From positions 72,579,044 to 72,643,043 of the forward strand of contig CM047430.1 in NCBI GenBank assembly GCA_026168455.1: a stretch of 64,000 nt of DNA, written 5' to 3'. Under the pieces are notes generated by a model. That model saw nothing but the letters and a program-made list of their open reading frames with translations. It did no database searches and was not told the origin of the DNA. The position numbers and the translations under genes are program-made. This stretch comes from Theocolax elegans. Its lineage: Eukaryota > Arthropoda > Insecta > Hymenoptera > Cerocephalidae. Position 1 is the stretch's first letter, and every line of letters begins with the position of its first letter. Shown piece after piece: positions 1-13,100 of the stretch.

Positions 1-63
1 CCTACGCATCACACATAATTCGTAAATTAAATAGATCAATTTTGCGAGCAGCTTTGTTTTTCA

Positions 64-350
64 CGTGCTTTTTTTTAAACCAAAATGAACGTAATTCCGC
101 TTGTTTGATTATTTGTAATAAATACTGAAAGTTAAATAAAGCAATTTAAAAAAAAAAGAGTTTGTTTTTATTTTGTCCACCAAAACATTGATTTTCGTAC
201 AAATTTTCATGATTTTTTTATAAAAAAAATTCTATATTGTAGAGCATAAAATCAATAAAGTCTTTTTTAGAAAAATGTTTAATTTCAATTTTTTGTATTT
301 ATTATAAGGAATCGAACAAGCGGGATTACGTTTGATTTGAGAAACACGAG
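64..350. mobile_element. Small foldback/MITE-like element
   Basis: Imperfect inverted arms face each other at about 80-108 and 312-338; the shared core is gtaattccgcttgtt on the left and its near complement aacaagcgggattac on the right. The loop is AT-rich and non-coding. Outer ends and target duplication could not be fixed. Confidence 0.45.
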
Positions 351-768
351 CGATCGTGCACGGTGCAAGGCTGTTCGCAAATTTGGAGTATCAAGTTTAG
401 GAATTAATTGTGATGCCTAGAAGCAGGATTTAGAGATTTGGAAACATTCAAATTTAAGTTCACTCTAAATATGTCATTGAAAATTTTTTCCAACATACAG
501 CTTGCTAAATGGGATTGTGAGAGGATATCAAAGAATTCTCGGTTTTCATTTGCGAGTTAACCCAATTTTGTACCCTTAAACATTATTGTTTTGGTGCTTA
601 TATTTCTGCACATGTGTCTTTTAATACTTGCATTATTTGTTATATAGTTTTTATTAAACACAGATATACCTATTTTATTATATTTTGATGTCAATCTTTA
701 CACTGTTTTCACGACTGGTACTTTTACGTTACAATGGTTCTAAAAAAATGAAAATGTTATGAAAAGTA

Positions 769-1283
769 TAATCGAGAGACAGAGTTGATAAATCGTAAAA
801 ATAATTATTTGATCCATTATTAAGAGGGTGGCATACTCAAATGGGATACCGATCGAGCAAAAAATGTAATTTTATGTAGAACCCGAATACAGAAGCACTA
901 TATACAATTAAATAATAAATCATTCGATAAAGTTCCAGGTCAGTAAAAGAAGCGGACAGCCCATAAAATTTTTGTACCGAAAAATCATGGATAATCTTGG
1001 ATTTTGAGGTGATGATATTTTTTAAGATGTCTTTGTTGTATCGACTTGAAACTTTGTCGACTGAATTATTACTCAATTCTCTACTGCTTCTGCATTTGGG
1101 TTTTGAATAAAATTGCGTATTTTTTAAAATAAATGTAATATTTATATTTTTTTTGCTCGGTCGGTAACCCATGGGTACTACAAACTTTTTGGTAAAATTC
1201 AACGGTCACATTGTAAATATTAATTTTCCTAATATAAAACATCTAGTTATTTTAACAATAAACGTCAAGTCTGTCTCTCGATA
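769..1283. mobile_element. Foldback MITE-like element with cgagagacaga termini
   Basis: Termini atcgagagacagagttga (770-787) and its inverse near 1266-1282 (tcaagtctgtctctcgat) pair. A second inner pair, gggataccgatcgagcaaaaa (from about 843) and its inverse (about 1150-1170), confirms a long imperfect foldback. The short reading frame across it has no recognisable domain. Confidence 0.55.
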
Positions 1284-1839
1284 AGGAAACTTACATTTAC
1301 TAAAAAAAATTTCTCCGCGGTGTATACGTCACTTGAAAATATAGAGTAATATTTAATGCGTAATTTATCTGAATGCGCGTATAAAAGTTTTAAAACTAAT
1401 AAGCCCGAGTGCAGTCGTTATTTATTCATATTACCCTTTTAAATAAACGATTCGCAAACGCGTAGAGGACAAAAAAAGGCCGGATGTATATATAACGGAC
1501 ACACGAGCAGGAGGAGGAGGAGAGGAGTAGGGGGTGGGGGATGCGCGTGCGCGTAATCTTCAGGATCGTTAAGCCCAGGGCTCGGTTAATCCCCTGGCTA
1601 GGGAATGTCAAGAGTCGCGGCTCCAAGCCCCTTTGCGTCCCTGTACGACCAATAGGAGTGGGAGTTCGTTGAACCCGCGCACCGGTAACAATTCGCGAGC
1701 GAGTGGTTGAGAAAGGAAGGGAAGAGAAAAAAAGAAAAGGGAAGACGAGTGTTTGGAAGAAAGAAAGGAGCCGCGGGTCGTTAGTCTGATTCGTCGTGTA
1801 TATCGATTTTTAAAGATGATACGTCATTTCTCTCGACAG

Positions 1840-2104
1840 ACGGAAAGTTCCACCTGCTGCCAACCGGTGAGCTGTTGGTCCATGGCCTCGAATTCACCGA
1901 CCAAGTGCCAGGGTACAGGTGTCGTACGATGCACCGACTTACGAGGCAGGTGGTCGTCAGTTCCGTCGCGAACGTCAGGATAGCCGATCACCGGGGTGTC
2001 ATGCCACCGGTCATCCTCGATCACTCGGAGAACGTCCACGTAGCTCAAGATGAATCGACCTCCCTCGTTTGCGTCGCTCAAGCTTGCCCCACGCCCGAGT
2101 ACAG
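1840..2104 (+). CDS. Dscam2: Exon: Ig2 second half and Ig3 first half
   Basis: This is the first coding exon in the window. It enters in phase 1 and leaves in phase 2 (265 nt). The protein begins [15 protein letters not shown] and carries the F-strand Cys of Ig2 ([11 protein letters not shown]), the A'-strand of Ig3 ([18 protein letters not shown]), the Ig3 B-strand Cys (SLVCVAQ) and ends at PTPEYR. Ig2 and Ig3 help form the homophilic binding face in Dscam proteins. Here the Ig2/Ig3 junction is one constant exon, unlike Dscam1 where variable half-exons flank it. The acceptor is tctcgacag; the donor AG/GTGGGA is a weak match to consensus but is required by the frame of the next exon, which supplies the conserved Trp. 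Confidence 0.92.
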
Positions 2105-5100
2105 GTGGGATACATAAGTTCATACACTTTATATTTAGAGCGTTTACTGATCTCTTGATGGATATTCTGTTAAATGAATCTTAGCGGGGTGTCATAGTCG
2201 ATATTTATCCTTCCTATCAAGGGTGTTACACGTGTCCACTACGAAAATGTTACTTAGGGATCATTGGAGAAATCAAAGTAAACTTTGGTAATGTCGAGGT
2301 AATTTTTAGTAATCTCTCCTAAATTCAGAAAAATATCCGTACAAAGACTTCCCAACATTTTCAAATATTTATAAAGACTACCAAAGATTACCAGAGATTA
2401 CCAAGGATTACTAAGGATTTCCGAAGATTTCGTAAATATCAAAAAATACTCTAAAACACGCTTTAAATAATAACTAGATGTAAAAAAACAAGAAGAGAGG
2501 CGTCTTTATTTGTGTAGATAATCTAATTGTGTGCTGAATTTCAAACTATAATATTATTCCGTTTACCAGAAGTCACCAAAATTATAAACTTTTTCAAGAG
2601 AATGCACAAAGTCGAAAAAAGATAGTTAATTCTCAAAAATACAAATAAGATTTTACTCTGAAATTCAGTATACAGTTGTAGATTAACCTTTAGAGGACGA
2701 GATGCCCCGTATACGGGCCAGGGACAAGATTTTTGAAAAAGTCATCAAATATTTGCCAAAAACGACCTATAAGAATCTGACATAAGTTTTGAAGAATTTA
2801 AAATTAATTTTAATTTAATAATTTAAATTAATTTTCGTAAAATTTGTTATATATCGAATTTGGTGTAACATTGTTGATTTTTTGAAAATCTTGTCGGCCA
2901 TCTTGGACATGCCATCTTGAATTTTAAAACGGTTAAATATTACTAATCAGGAACTTCGAGATACCTTCTAAATTCATTGGGTACGAATCAGTTGAATTTA
3001 TGAGTCCAAAAATCAATTTTTATTGAAACTTAAAAAATTAACATTTGCTTTTACCCTTCCGGCCGGGATGGCCCCTATACGGGCCATGCCCATGATCGAC
3101 CTTTTACATGTGTTAGTTTTGAGATGTGAGACATCACAAAAACTCGATTTCTATAGAAAAGTGAGAGAAAACAGTAAACCCAAATCCCCGTCCTCTAAAG
3201 GTTATTGATAAAAAAAAGCGCCTCACAGCATTTATAACGGTCACATTCCGAGGAATCGGGTATAAAAACTAGTTAATTAATCGGTAGTCGCGCATCGCTT
3301 TTTTCATTTGAAATGAGCATACTCTCGAATGCATTTTCATTCAGTTTCCAACGCTTATGGACGCTACTCGAAACTCTGAATTTTCTATCAAATCGGATCA
3401 GTCACTGGATTATCAACGTAAATTATTCATTAATTTTTACCTTTGAAACAATCTTTTTAAAGATATTGACTCGTTTCAATTTCGGAAACGAATTTGCCAA
3501 TACTATATTTATGTCTTTTTAATCGCCGGTGCATTCGGTTTCGACTTGTTTAAGTATTTTATAGGGTTAAAAACGCCTCATAAATTGACAATCATGATAG
3601 AACAGCTGATTTCGTCTCAGTAACTGGGCAAAAACAACGAGAAAAAAGCGTTCCACCACAAAGAAAAAAACTGTCAACATTTTTCACTAATTTCTAAATA
3701 AAATGGCTGTTTCGTATTTAAGAAATGTTTTACTATCTTTTTTTTAATTAATCAACCAAAATGGAATATGGCACCCCCTTAATTGAAAATCGATTTGGTG
3801 TGGATGAAAAGAAAAATGTGGGGGTTGCAGGTGGCACGCGCAGACCGGAGCTGAACCAATGTTAGTGTTACCAGGACCAAGAACGAGGCTGCTGGGTCCA
3901 GTGCTGGCCATTGAAGCGGTCACTCTCGAGGACAGCGGTGTTTATCGTTGCGCAGCTTCGAATCCAGGCGGTGAGGCTAGCGCTGAACTCAGGTAAGACT
4001 CAACCCAACGTTATAATCAATAATTTTCCATTCGTCTGTGCCACCTTTTCTTTGAGCGAGCCCAAACACCTTCGTACCTATATACATATATATTTCCTCT
4101 TATCCATCGTATTCCCGACAAGAAGAAAATTCCCTCTACAGATTTCATTTATTATGTTTGTGTTTATACAAAGTAAGAAAGAGTAGAATCATTTTTTAGC
4201 TTTCTATTATAAGAGTTTTTATTTATTTTTTTATCCGTACATGGAACAAAATGTGTATTACAATAATTATACAAATAAATTGAAGATAAAATTTACTATG
4301 AAATTATGTAATGGAGTGATGCTTGGAACGCAGTGATGTTCTAGTAAAGTCTATTATCGATTTCATGGTGATTTGAAAGTCTACGCATCTGAAACTATTA
4401 AATATTTGATTTAAATTGTTGAATTTAATTATATCAATTAATTATCTAATGCTTAAACAGATTTATATTTTCATACTTATATGGTATACGAATATCAAAA
4501 ATACAGATTATTTCGTTTAAAATTGTATGTACAGAACCGTCCATAAGTTTAGAAACGTTTGTAAATTTTCCACTTGTGTATGTTTTATCTAATGTTTAAC
4601 AAAACACAATTTTCGAAGATAATATATATCGCAGAATAATTAAAAAAAAGCATAATACGGGATATTTCTTTATCTTTCAACTGATATTACTCAAAAATGA
4701 CTAGCATTAATTATTAACAAAAATGTAACGGAAGGAACAATTTTTGATAATTTAAAATAATCTAAATTTTGTTTCTAAAATAAAGCTCAAGAAAATACCT
4801 GAATTGAGCTTTTTTTTAATTATTCTACGATATTTTCTCCGAATGTAATTGTTTATTAAACATTAGATAAAATATACACATTTAAATGGAAAATTTCTAA
4901 ACGTTCCTAAATTTATGGAGGGACTGTACTTATTAGTGGGCCTCTTAAAAAGAACCATCATTGACAAAGTATTATTTATTGTATTTATATATTTTTTATT
5001 TTGTACAAAGTTCAATTTTAATGATAATTAATTCCAAAATCCAAAATCCAATGCGATATGCAATGTGAGGTGAAAGTAAAAGATTTTTCCCGCGGGCGGG

Positions 5101-7139
5101 TTAACTGATCCAATGAGAAAATATTGGTCGAAAAGTGGTCATTTTAATCGAATGTGGAGTAAAAAGCCCTTTCATTGAATTTTCGTAATATTTTTTAAGA
5201 TTCGGTTGGTATTATTGTTTCTGTAAAATTCCTATAAAACTCCTGTACCTCGGAAATATCGGGTAAAATTTTTATTTGTAAAAAGTCTTTTCATTACCAT
5301 CCGTTGGTATAATAATACAGTATCGTATTATATTCAATTTTTGACTATTATGCAATGTATAGATCGTTTGGTAACATAAATAATAACGATAAGTAATGTC
5401 CAATATAAAAACATTTGGTTAACGTTTTACAGAAGTAAATAACAATTATTTAAAAACATCAAATTAATAAGAACAAGTAATAAGAACAAAATTTATCCTA
5501 GTTTTAAAGGTCATAAAAATAATAAATTTTGACAATATCCAAGATAATAATATATGCAGAAGTAGATTTATCCTCGAACGTACGCATAATCCCACTCAAC
5601 CACGTGCACTCGTTTCTCGAGTAAAAAAAATATACATGTTGCATTTTGAAAAATTATAAGAAATTCACCGTAAAATTTACGTGGATTCCGGCAGACCATC
5701 TTTTTACACGCGATACGTTGTATGAAATTTGAAGAGTTTATAGGTGTAGAAAATAAATAAACTTTATTGGTAATTATTACGATAAATTTTTCTGCATGTA
5801 TAGGATTACCTTAATTTTGCGCATATATATATGTAATATTTAAGAGTAAAGTTGGCAAAAGAGTTAAGTGTTCGAAGGGATCGAGCGTAAGAGATCGATC
5901 GCAGGGTGTTCGGAGTGCACCGCGAGGAATACAGGTAATCCGAATAATTAAGCGAATAAAAGTAGTAAATGTGTACAACAGGCTAGTGGTGACGGCGCCC
6001 CTGCACGTGGAAGTGACACCGCCCCTGCTGAGCGTCCACCTGGGAGGAAGCGCGGAATTCCGTTGCGAAATCGGTTCGCACCCTCAAGCCGGTCCGCACT
6101 TCGTGACGTGGTACAAGGACGGCCGGCAACTACCGGGTACCGGTCGGCAATCGGAGTTTCTGCGGATCAGCAGCATCGGCCGGGAGGATCGGGGCATGTA
6201 CCAGTGCATCGTACGCCGGTCCGAGGGTGACACGGCCCAGGCTTCCGCGGAGCTCCAGCTTGGAGGTAACGAGGACCACATCCCCGCTCCGACAACTCGG
6301 AACTCGGATCAATAAAAAAACGCGCGCGCGTCAACCGGCGTGCTCTCTTCTCCCTCTCTCTGTCTCTCTCTCTTTCTATCTGGTTGCAGACGCGCCACCG
6401 GTCCTCCTCTACTCCTTCATCGAGCAGACTCTGCAACCCGGGCCTGCGGTATCGCTCAAGTGCTCGGCAGCGGGGAACCCTACGCCTCAGGTCTCCTGGG
6501 CTCTCGATGGATTCCCCTTGCCCACCATCTCGAGGTACTCCTCCACTTCGCTACGCTCCACTCGCCATTTTAACTATTTTTCGTTTTACCTTTTATCTTT
6601 CGGGCGGGACGGGGGGAACGGCCCGGCCCAGGCCCTTTATCAAATCTGGTTAATGGCATTTATTTAGGAACTAGGTCATTTCTCTCAGGAGGTCGATGCG
6701 CTCGCGTCGTTCCGATGGAACTGCCGGCGTAAGATAAACCAAATTAGATTTCCTGCTCTGAAAGACTGAGTGTATAGAAATTATTACACTTTCGGGTTAT
6801 ATGCATCGTTTATTAATTTAATTAACGTACGTTCAATCGAATAAATTACCGAGTTATTTTAATTAATAATATTGATTTAATTAATCGCTCGTCGAAAGTA
6901 ACAAGTATAATCGACCCGGCTATAAGTAAATTTTATTAATTATCATTCAATGCTATGTGCATTAATTTTCTTCGCTTTAACGTAATCAGTTTTGCGTCAA
7001 ACGGATCGGCATAGTCGTATAAACGAGTTCCGTCCCGTTCATATTATTCAAAAAATGTTCGTTACGTGATTTTCAACGAGATCGCGAGGCAAACGAAAAA
7101 TTGAAGAAATTAAAAGATAATGTTTATTTTAAAATACAT

Positions 7140-7193
<54 letters not shown>

Positions 7194-10074
7194 CAATGCA
7201 TACGTTTGACTGAAATTTCAATTATTCTACCATTAATTAATTCAGAAGGTAGCTCGTATTTATTATTTATCTTCTAAAATTAAAATTTACTAATTATTCA
7301 GAGTCACTAATAGTATTTTAGAAAATTGCTTTATAAAGCGCTTTCAATCGATTGGCGCACTTGTCGAACGAGAGGATGCACATCCACGTACCGTATATAT
7401 ATGTACCAGTAAAATATATATCATTTGCATAAATGTTCTTGTAGTAACTTGAAAAATGTGACTTAATTAGAAAATAACAATCTAATCCGATTCGATACGA
7501 TTTCTATAACGCCGGCAAGAAATTACATAGAATAATAGAACAACGTACTCAGAGTTCATTGACCGAGATATATATATATATATACGCGTTGGAAAAAGAG
7601 CGAGACGACAATGGGAATGACCGATGTACCTAGGATAATTAAATTTTTTTTGTTCATGCTTTCTTTCTTTGAGGTAGAATGAAAAGTTGAAACAATTAAA
7701 AAAAAAAGAGAATAAAGGAAAGAAAAAAAAGTGTAAAGGGGAAAGTAGTGAAAATCCACGTGTATTAGAGGCGAGGGCTTCTTCATTAAAAGTTGAAGAT
7801 GAAAACGCCAGGTTTTATGGATTCGTGCCAACGGGAAGATACGCAAGCGTGTGACTGTGTGTGTGTGTGTGTTAAAGGTTCGTGATAGGCCAGTACGTGA
7901 CGGTCCACGGAGACGTGATATCCCACGTAAACATCAGCAGCGTGGCGGTTGAAGACGGAGGGGAATACTCGTGCACAGCTGAAAACAGGGCCGGAAAAGT
8001 GACGCACGCGGCAAGGCTTAACGTTTATGGTAAGGAGATATTTGTGAATTTTTTGTTTTATTTAATATATTACGCTGCAAAATAGAGGTTAATATGGATC
8101 GAGTTTTTTTAATTTATTTTCATTTCGGCTGGATGAAAAAGAAGGTTGCGGGATGCGACGACGGATAATTTCTCTGCTTTTCTTATTTTGATACTTTTCG
8201 CTTGATGGTTTATGAAATATAAGAATACTTGCAATTCGACGAGATATAGTTTTATCGCGTATTTGATACGGAGAAGATATTGTTGTAATATTGTATTATT
8301 GTAATATCGAAAAGACAGGACTCGGCAGTTATTATACAAATTACTATTTTTTAGTCTGCCAAGTCTGTCTTTCGATTACTCAAGCACATTGTCACTTTGA
8401 TGAAACTCTTTTTCTCACTGTGGAACCGCGAATACCTTCTTATATATGTATATGAGTAGAGAATTGTTAATTTTGACTGATCGGTTGAGTATACCTATTA
8501 GACAAATGAGTTGGCTAATATTCAAAAGATAAACTTTCGAAGGGTTACCGCGAAGATTTCGTCAATATTAGGGACGTCAAACGCTAAAATTACTTACTAG
8601 TTTGATTTTGTTATTGGATTACGAAAAAATAAGCAAATAGTTTTGTTTATTTCACTTAAATTTGTCAAAGCATATAACTATACTTTTGTCGAAAATCGTT
8701 ATTTATGTCATAACTAAATTGATATGCAAAATAATAAAACGAAAACAAAATTTATGTATTTATTTTACATTTTGTTTAAATAGATGAAACTTACATTTTT
8801 ATTTTCATGTTTTATAAAAAACAAAACTAATTTATTTAAATTAATATTGATTTGTTTTATAGTTTTTGATATTAAACATTTGAAAATAACATTATAAAAA
8901 CTGTTTTTAAATATTAAATTTATTGCACACGTTATAATTATTATCTATTAATATGCGTATTCAAATCTACAACGACTATTCTTGAGAACTATATATTAAA
9001 AAAAAATAAAATGTTTCTGATGGCTTTAAATTAATATTTAATTATTGAACCTTATTCTTGTTACTGTTATGATCTCACTCAAAATATTAAATCATTATAT
9101 ACTCATATGAGGCACTTCACGTCAAGTGGTCCGATCAAAATTTTAAAGTGCAGTCGCGCAAAGAGCGAGTGTGCGAGTGAGGTTTTGAGAATAACGAGGT
9201 GAAACGGTCAACAGGTCTGCCGTACATAAGATTGATACCAAAAGTGACAGCGGTGGCGGGTGAAACCCTTCGGCTGAAGTGTCCAGTGGCGGGTTACCCG
9301 ATCGAGGAAATACGATGGGAGCGATCGGGTCGCGAGCTACCGGACGATCTCCGGCAAAAGGTAATGCCCGACGGTACGCTGATCGTCTCGAGCGTCCAGA
9401 AGTCGATCGACGCCGGTGTCTACACGTGCTGGGCGAAGAACAAGCAGGGTCACAACGCGAGGCGTAGCGGCGAAGTCGCGGTGATCGGTAAGGAACGACA
9501 AACCTCTATACATCTCTCTCTCTCGTTGTCTTGTCTTTTCTTCGCGGAATTTTCAGGCGAGTCTCCTACGAATCTCCTCCCCCCTCTCTCTCCACCGGGT
9601 TTCGGAGTCAATCGAGATCGATACGATAGAGTGTGGGAAAACCCGTTCTCTCCCACGCAGGAGTGAATAGCACATTTTCTTTGACGTTACAGTACCTCCT
9701 AAAATTAGCCCGTTCACGGCCGATCACGATCTCCACTTGGGGGAACGGACGACGCTCACCTGCTCGGTGTCTCGGGGCGATCTTCCGTTGACGATCGCTT
9801 GGCTCAAGGACGGAAGGACGATGGGACCCTCGGAGCGGGTCACCGTTACGAGCGTCGACCAATTCAACAGCATTCTGATGATCGAAAGTTTGTCGCCCGA
9901 TCACAACGGCAATTACTCGTGCATCGCACGTAACCTCGCCGCAGAGGTATCCCAAACGCAGCGCCTCGTGGTTCATGGTAATCCATTGATTTAGGCCCGA
10001 TGATCGAGCGCCTCGACCGCCACCCCGTCTTTTCCGTCTTTTACGCTCTATCTCTCTCTATCTCTCTCTCTCTA

Positions 10075-10108
<34 letters not shown>

Positions 10109-13100
10109 CTACTTTACTGTGAGCAAGGTACGAGTGGTGCATCTTGGCTTCGCGAATTAGCGATGCATGCCTAAGAAGAGGTGTCACGTCACCGTGGACG
10201 TTCACAAGGGACCAGTCAGGTGAGACCTGCGTTCGATTACGTATATACATATATATATATATACATATTATATATATATACATACATATATATATATTAT
10301 TATTATTATCATTATCATTATTATCATTATTATTATTATTATTATTTTCTATAGCGTTTATATAGTTGTGCGCGCGAATAAAGTGTGCCTGTGGTTCGAC
10401 GGCGGTGGCGGTACTCAAGGCGAGGCCAACAATAAATAAAAAAAAAACAAAATGAACAAATCTCTATCCTCTACCATTGCTACCGTTACGTTATATACTT
10501 CTGCCTCTACTGTACATATCTATATATATATACATATTATAAATATTTATATCTCTCTATTACTCTCTTTCTCTCTCTCTTTCTCTATATATATATCTAT
10601 ATACATATACATGCACGCACACACGTACGTACGTACACATATGATGATGTTCAATTTAACCGAAATACGTTCGCGTGTTGTATAAAAAGATATATGTATG
10701 TATGTGTGTCTGTGTGTGTGTGTGTGCGCGCGGGTGTGTGTCCGTGTGAATATGTATATACAGACACATTAAATACTTATTATGTATAATGTAAATATAA
10801 TAACGATTGAAGAGAGCGTTCGCCCCCTCAGGCGGTTACCGGTCTCGCGGTTCTCGAGGTCGAGGTGTTTACGCGAGCCTCGTCTTCCGCGTCACGAGAT
10901 CCTCGTTATTCACTTATATTGCTTATTGAACAATCTCGTAAGACCGATGCGCGAGAAATCAAAAAAATAGTGCGATTTACCGAAGATAATGTCGAGTAAA
11001 TAAGACGGGGTTAGAGAGGAGACGATCGCGTAAGACTTCGAACCTCGGCGAGAATTTGCGGAGAGCCGCTCGTGTAAATATTAGGTGGGTCGCCGCGTGT
11101 CGGGGCGAGTGCTTGTGTGTATTGTGCGTGTACCCGGAGACACGGAGGAGGAAAAAGGCAATGAAACGAATGAAAATGTGAAATAGAAAGCTAAGAACGT
11201 CGACGTAAAGAAAATGAAAAAAAAAAAAACAAAAAAAGAAAACGGGTGTGTGTCCGTGTGAATATGTATATACAGACACATTAAATACTTATTATGTATA
11301 ATGTAAATATAATAACGATTGAAGAGAGCGTTCGCCCCCTCAGGCGGTTACCGGTCTCGCGGTTCTCGAGGTCGAGGTGTTTACGCGAGCCTCGTCTTCC
11401 GCGTCACGAGATCCTCGTTATTCACTTATATTGCTTATTGAACAATCTCGTAAGACCGATGCGCGAGAAATCAAAAAAATAGTGCGATTTACCGAAGATA
11501 ATGTCGAGTAAATAAGACGGGGTTAGAGAGGAGACGATCGCGTAAGACTTCGAACCTCGGCGAGAATTTGCGGAGAGCCGCTCGTGTAAATATTAGGTGG
11601 GTCGCCGCGTGTCGGGGCGAGTGCTTGTGTGTATTGTGCGTGTACCCGGAGACACGGAGGAGGAAAAAGGCAATGAAACGAATGAAAATGTGAAATAGAA
11701 AGCTAAGAACGTCGACGTAAAGAAAATGAAAAAAAAAAAAACAAAAAAAGAAAAAGGGGAAAAGGAAAATGTGTTTGAATATTTGATTAGTATGGTGCCA
11801 TGTTTTTCTTGCTCTCACGTATGGTTCTCTCTTCTCTCTTGACCTTTTTTCCAGTACCCCCTATAATTGAGCCATTTAACTTCCAAGAGGGTCTATCCGA
11901 GGGGATGCGGACGAGGACGGTGTGCGGGGTCGCGGCGGGCGATCCACCCCTCACGATATCCTGGCTCAAAGACAGCCAAGCCCCTTTTCCTTTACCCTCG
12001 AAACTCGCCTCCGTGATCAACGTATCCCAACTCGATTCCTACTCGAGCCTCCTGAGTATCACGAACCTAGCCGCCGAGCACTCGGGCGACTACACCTGCG
12101 TCGCCGCGAACCCCGCAGCCGAAGTCAGGTACACGGCCAAGCTCCAGGTAAAAGGTAACTAGTCTCAATCACACCATTCCGAGACCCCGGAACCGTAACA
12201 CCCAAACCACACAACCACACGCACCAATACACACCAACACCCACACGTACACATCGAATCAAGCTCCCTCCATCGTTTATTTTTTAAGCGCATCATTCAT
12301 TTATTCCGTTTACGTTCGTTTACGTTCGTTTACGTTCGTTTCCGTTCAAATCGGTGACTCCACCCAACCCCCCAGCCCAGCCCAGCCTAGCCCAGCCCAT
12401 CATCCAAAAAACAACAAGACCCCTACCACCCCCACCCGTTTGAGCATCACATCACACAGTGTGTAATTTACGTTGCTTTGGCTCTCTGGGAATGCCTCGG
12501 TATCTCGTGGACAACCCTCAAGCTTTGCTTGAATTTTATCTAAATTTAACCATCGTAAGTGATAAACGTGTACGTATATCAACACGAAAAGGATATTTTA
12601 ATGAAAAGAAAGAAACACCGAGCGTGTACGATTTATTACACGATATAAGGTACCTCCCATTATATTCGCCAATTGTGCATGCTTATATACTTACCCTTTT
12701 GCGCTCACAAAACATTTATTTTTCCAATTATTTATATTTTTCATCATATATATATATACACCACCGTCGTATCGTGCGAATCGGTTGAACGACGCGATCG
12801 TTATTAGGCAATTTTTATACCGACCGCGACTATTGAGAACGATCGAAAGTAAATTATTAATCTATATACTTGAATTTTTATTTGACAGGGGGTAGGATAC
12901 CACCTCATTGTTATTACCGACCGAGGGAAATAAGTTTGTTTTCGCATTTTTTTAAAATAAACAGTACTATTTTATTAAATACCTAGATACCTCGTGTACG
13001 TACATTTGCAAGTAGATATATAGGTATATATACATATATAAAAGACATCCGAGTAGAAAAGGACGTATGAGACTAATATTCGGATCTACCGTGTTTTTCG

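Larger units (their letters stand above)
1..1839 (+). other. Upstream intron, 5' part outside the window
   Basis: No coding segment was recognised here. It holds two inverted-repeat elements (about 64-350 and 769-1283). From about 1500 onward the sequence becomes richer in G, C and purines, with a GA-rich tract near 1500-1530 and 1700-1745. It ends in the acceptor of the first coding exon (tctcgacag at 1831-1839). The missing exons for the signal peptide, Ig1 and the first half of Ig2 must lie upstream. Confidence 0.6.

Noticed and set aside
10119..10221. Exon-like segment ending cagtcag/gtgaga in the Ig7A-Ig7B intron
   Set aside because: No Ig7-like residues in any frame and no matching acceptor of the right phase; probably a decoy donor.
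10782..11482. Two identical 62-residue open frames (10782-10970 and 11294-11482)
   Set aside because: They are identical because the DNA is a perfect 512 bp duplication; there is no domain, no splice context and an equally open antisense frame, so no coding evidence.
10731..11754. YGCY (Muscleblind-type) motifs in the 512 bp duplication, five in each copy
   Set aside because: About eight would be expected by chance in 512 bp, so there is no enrichment.
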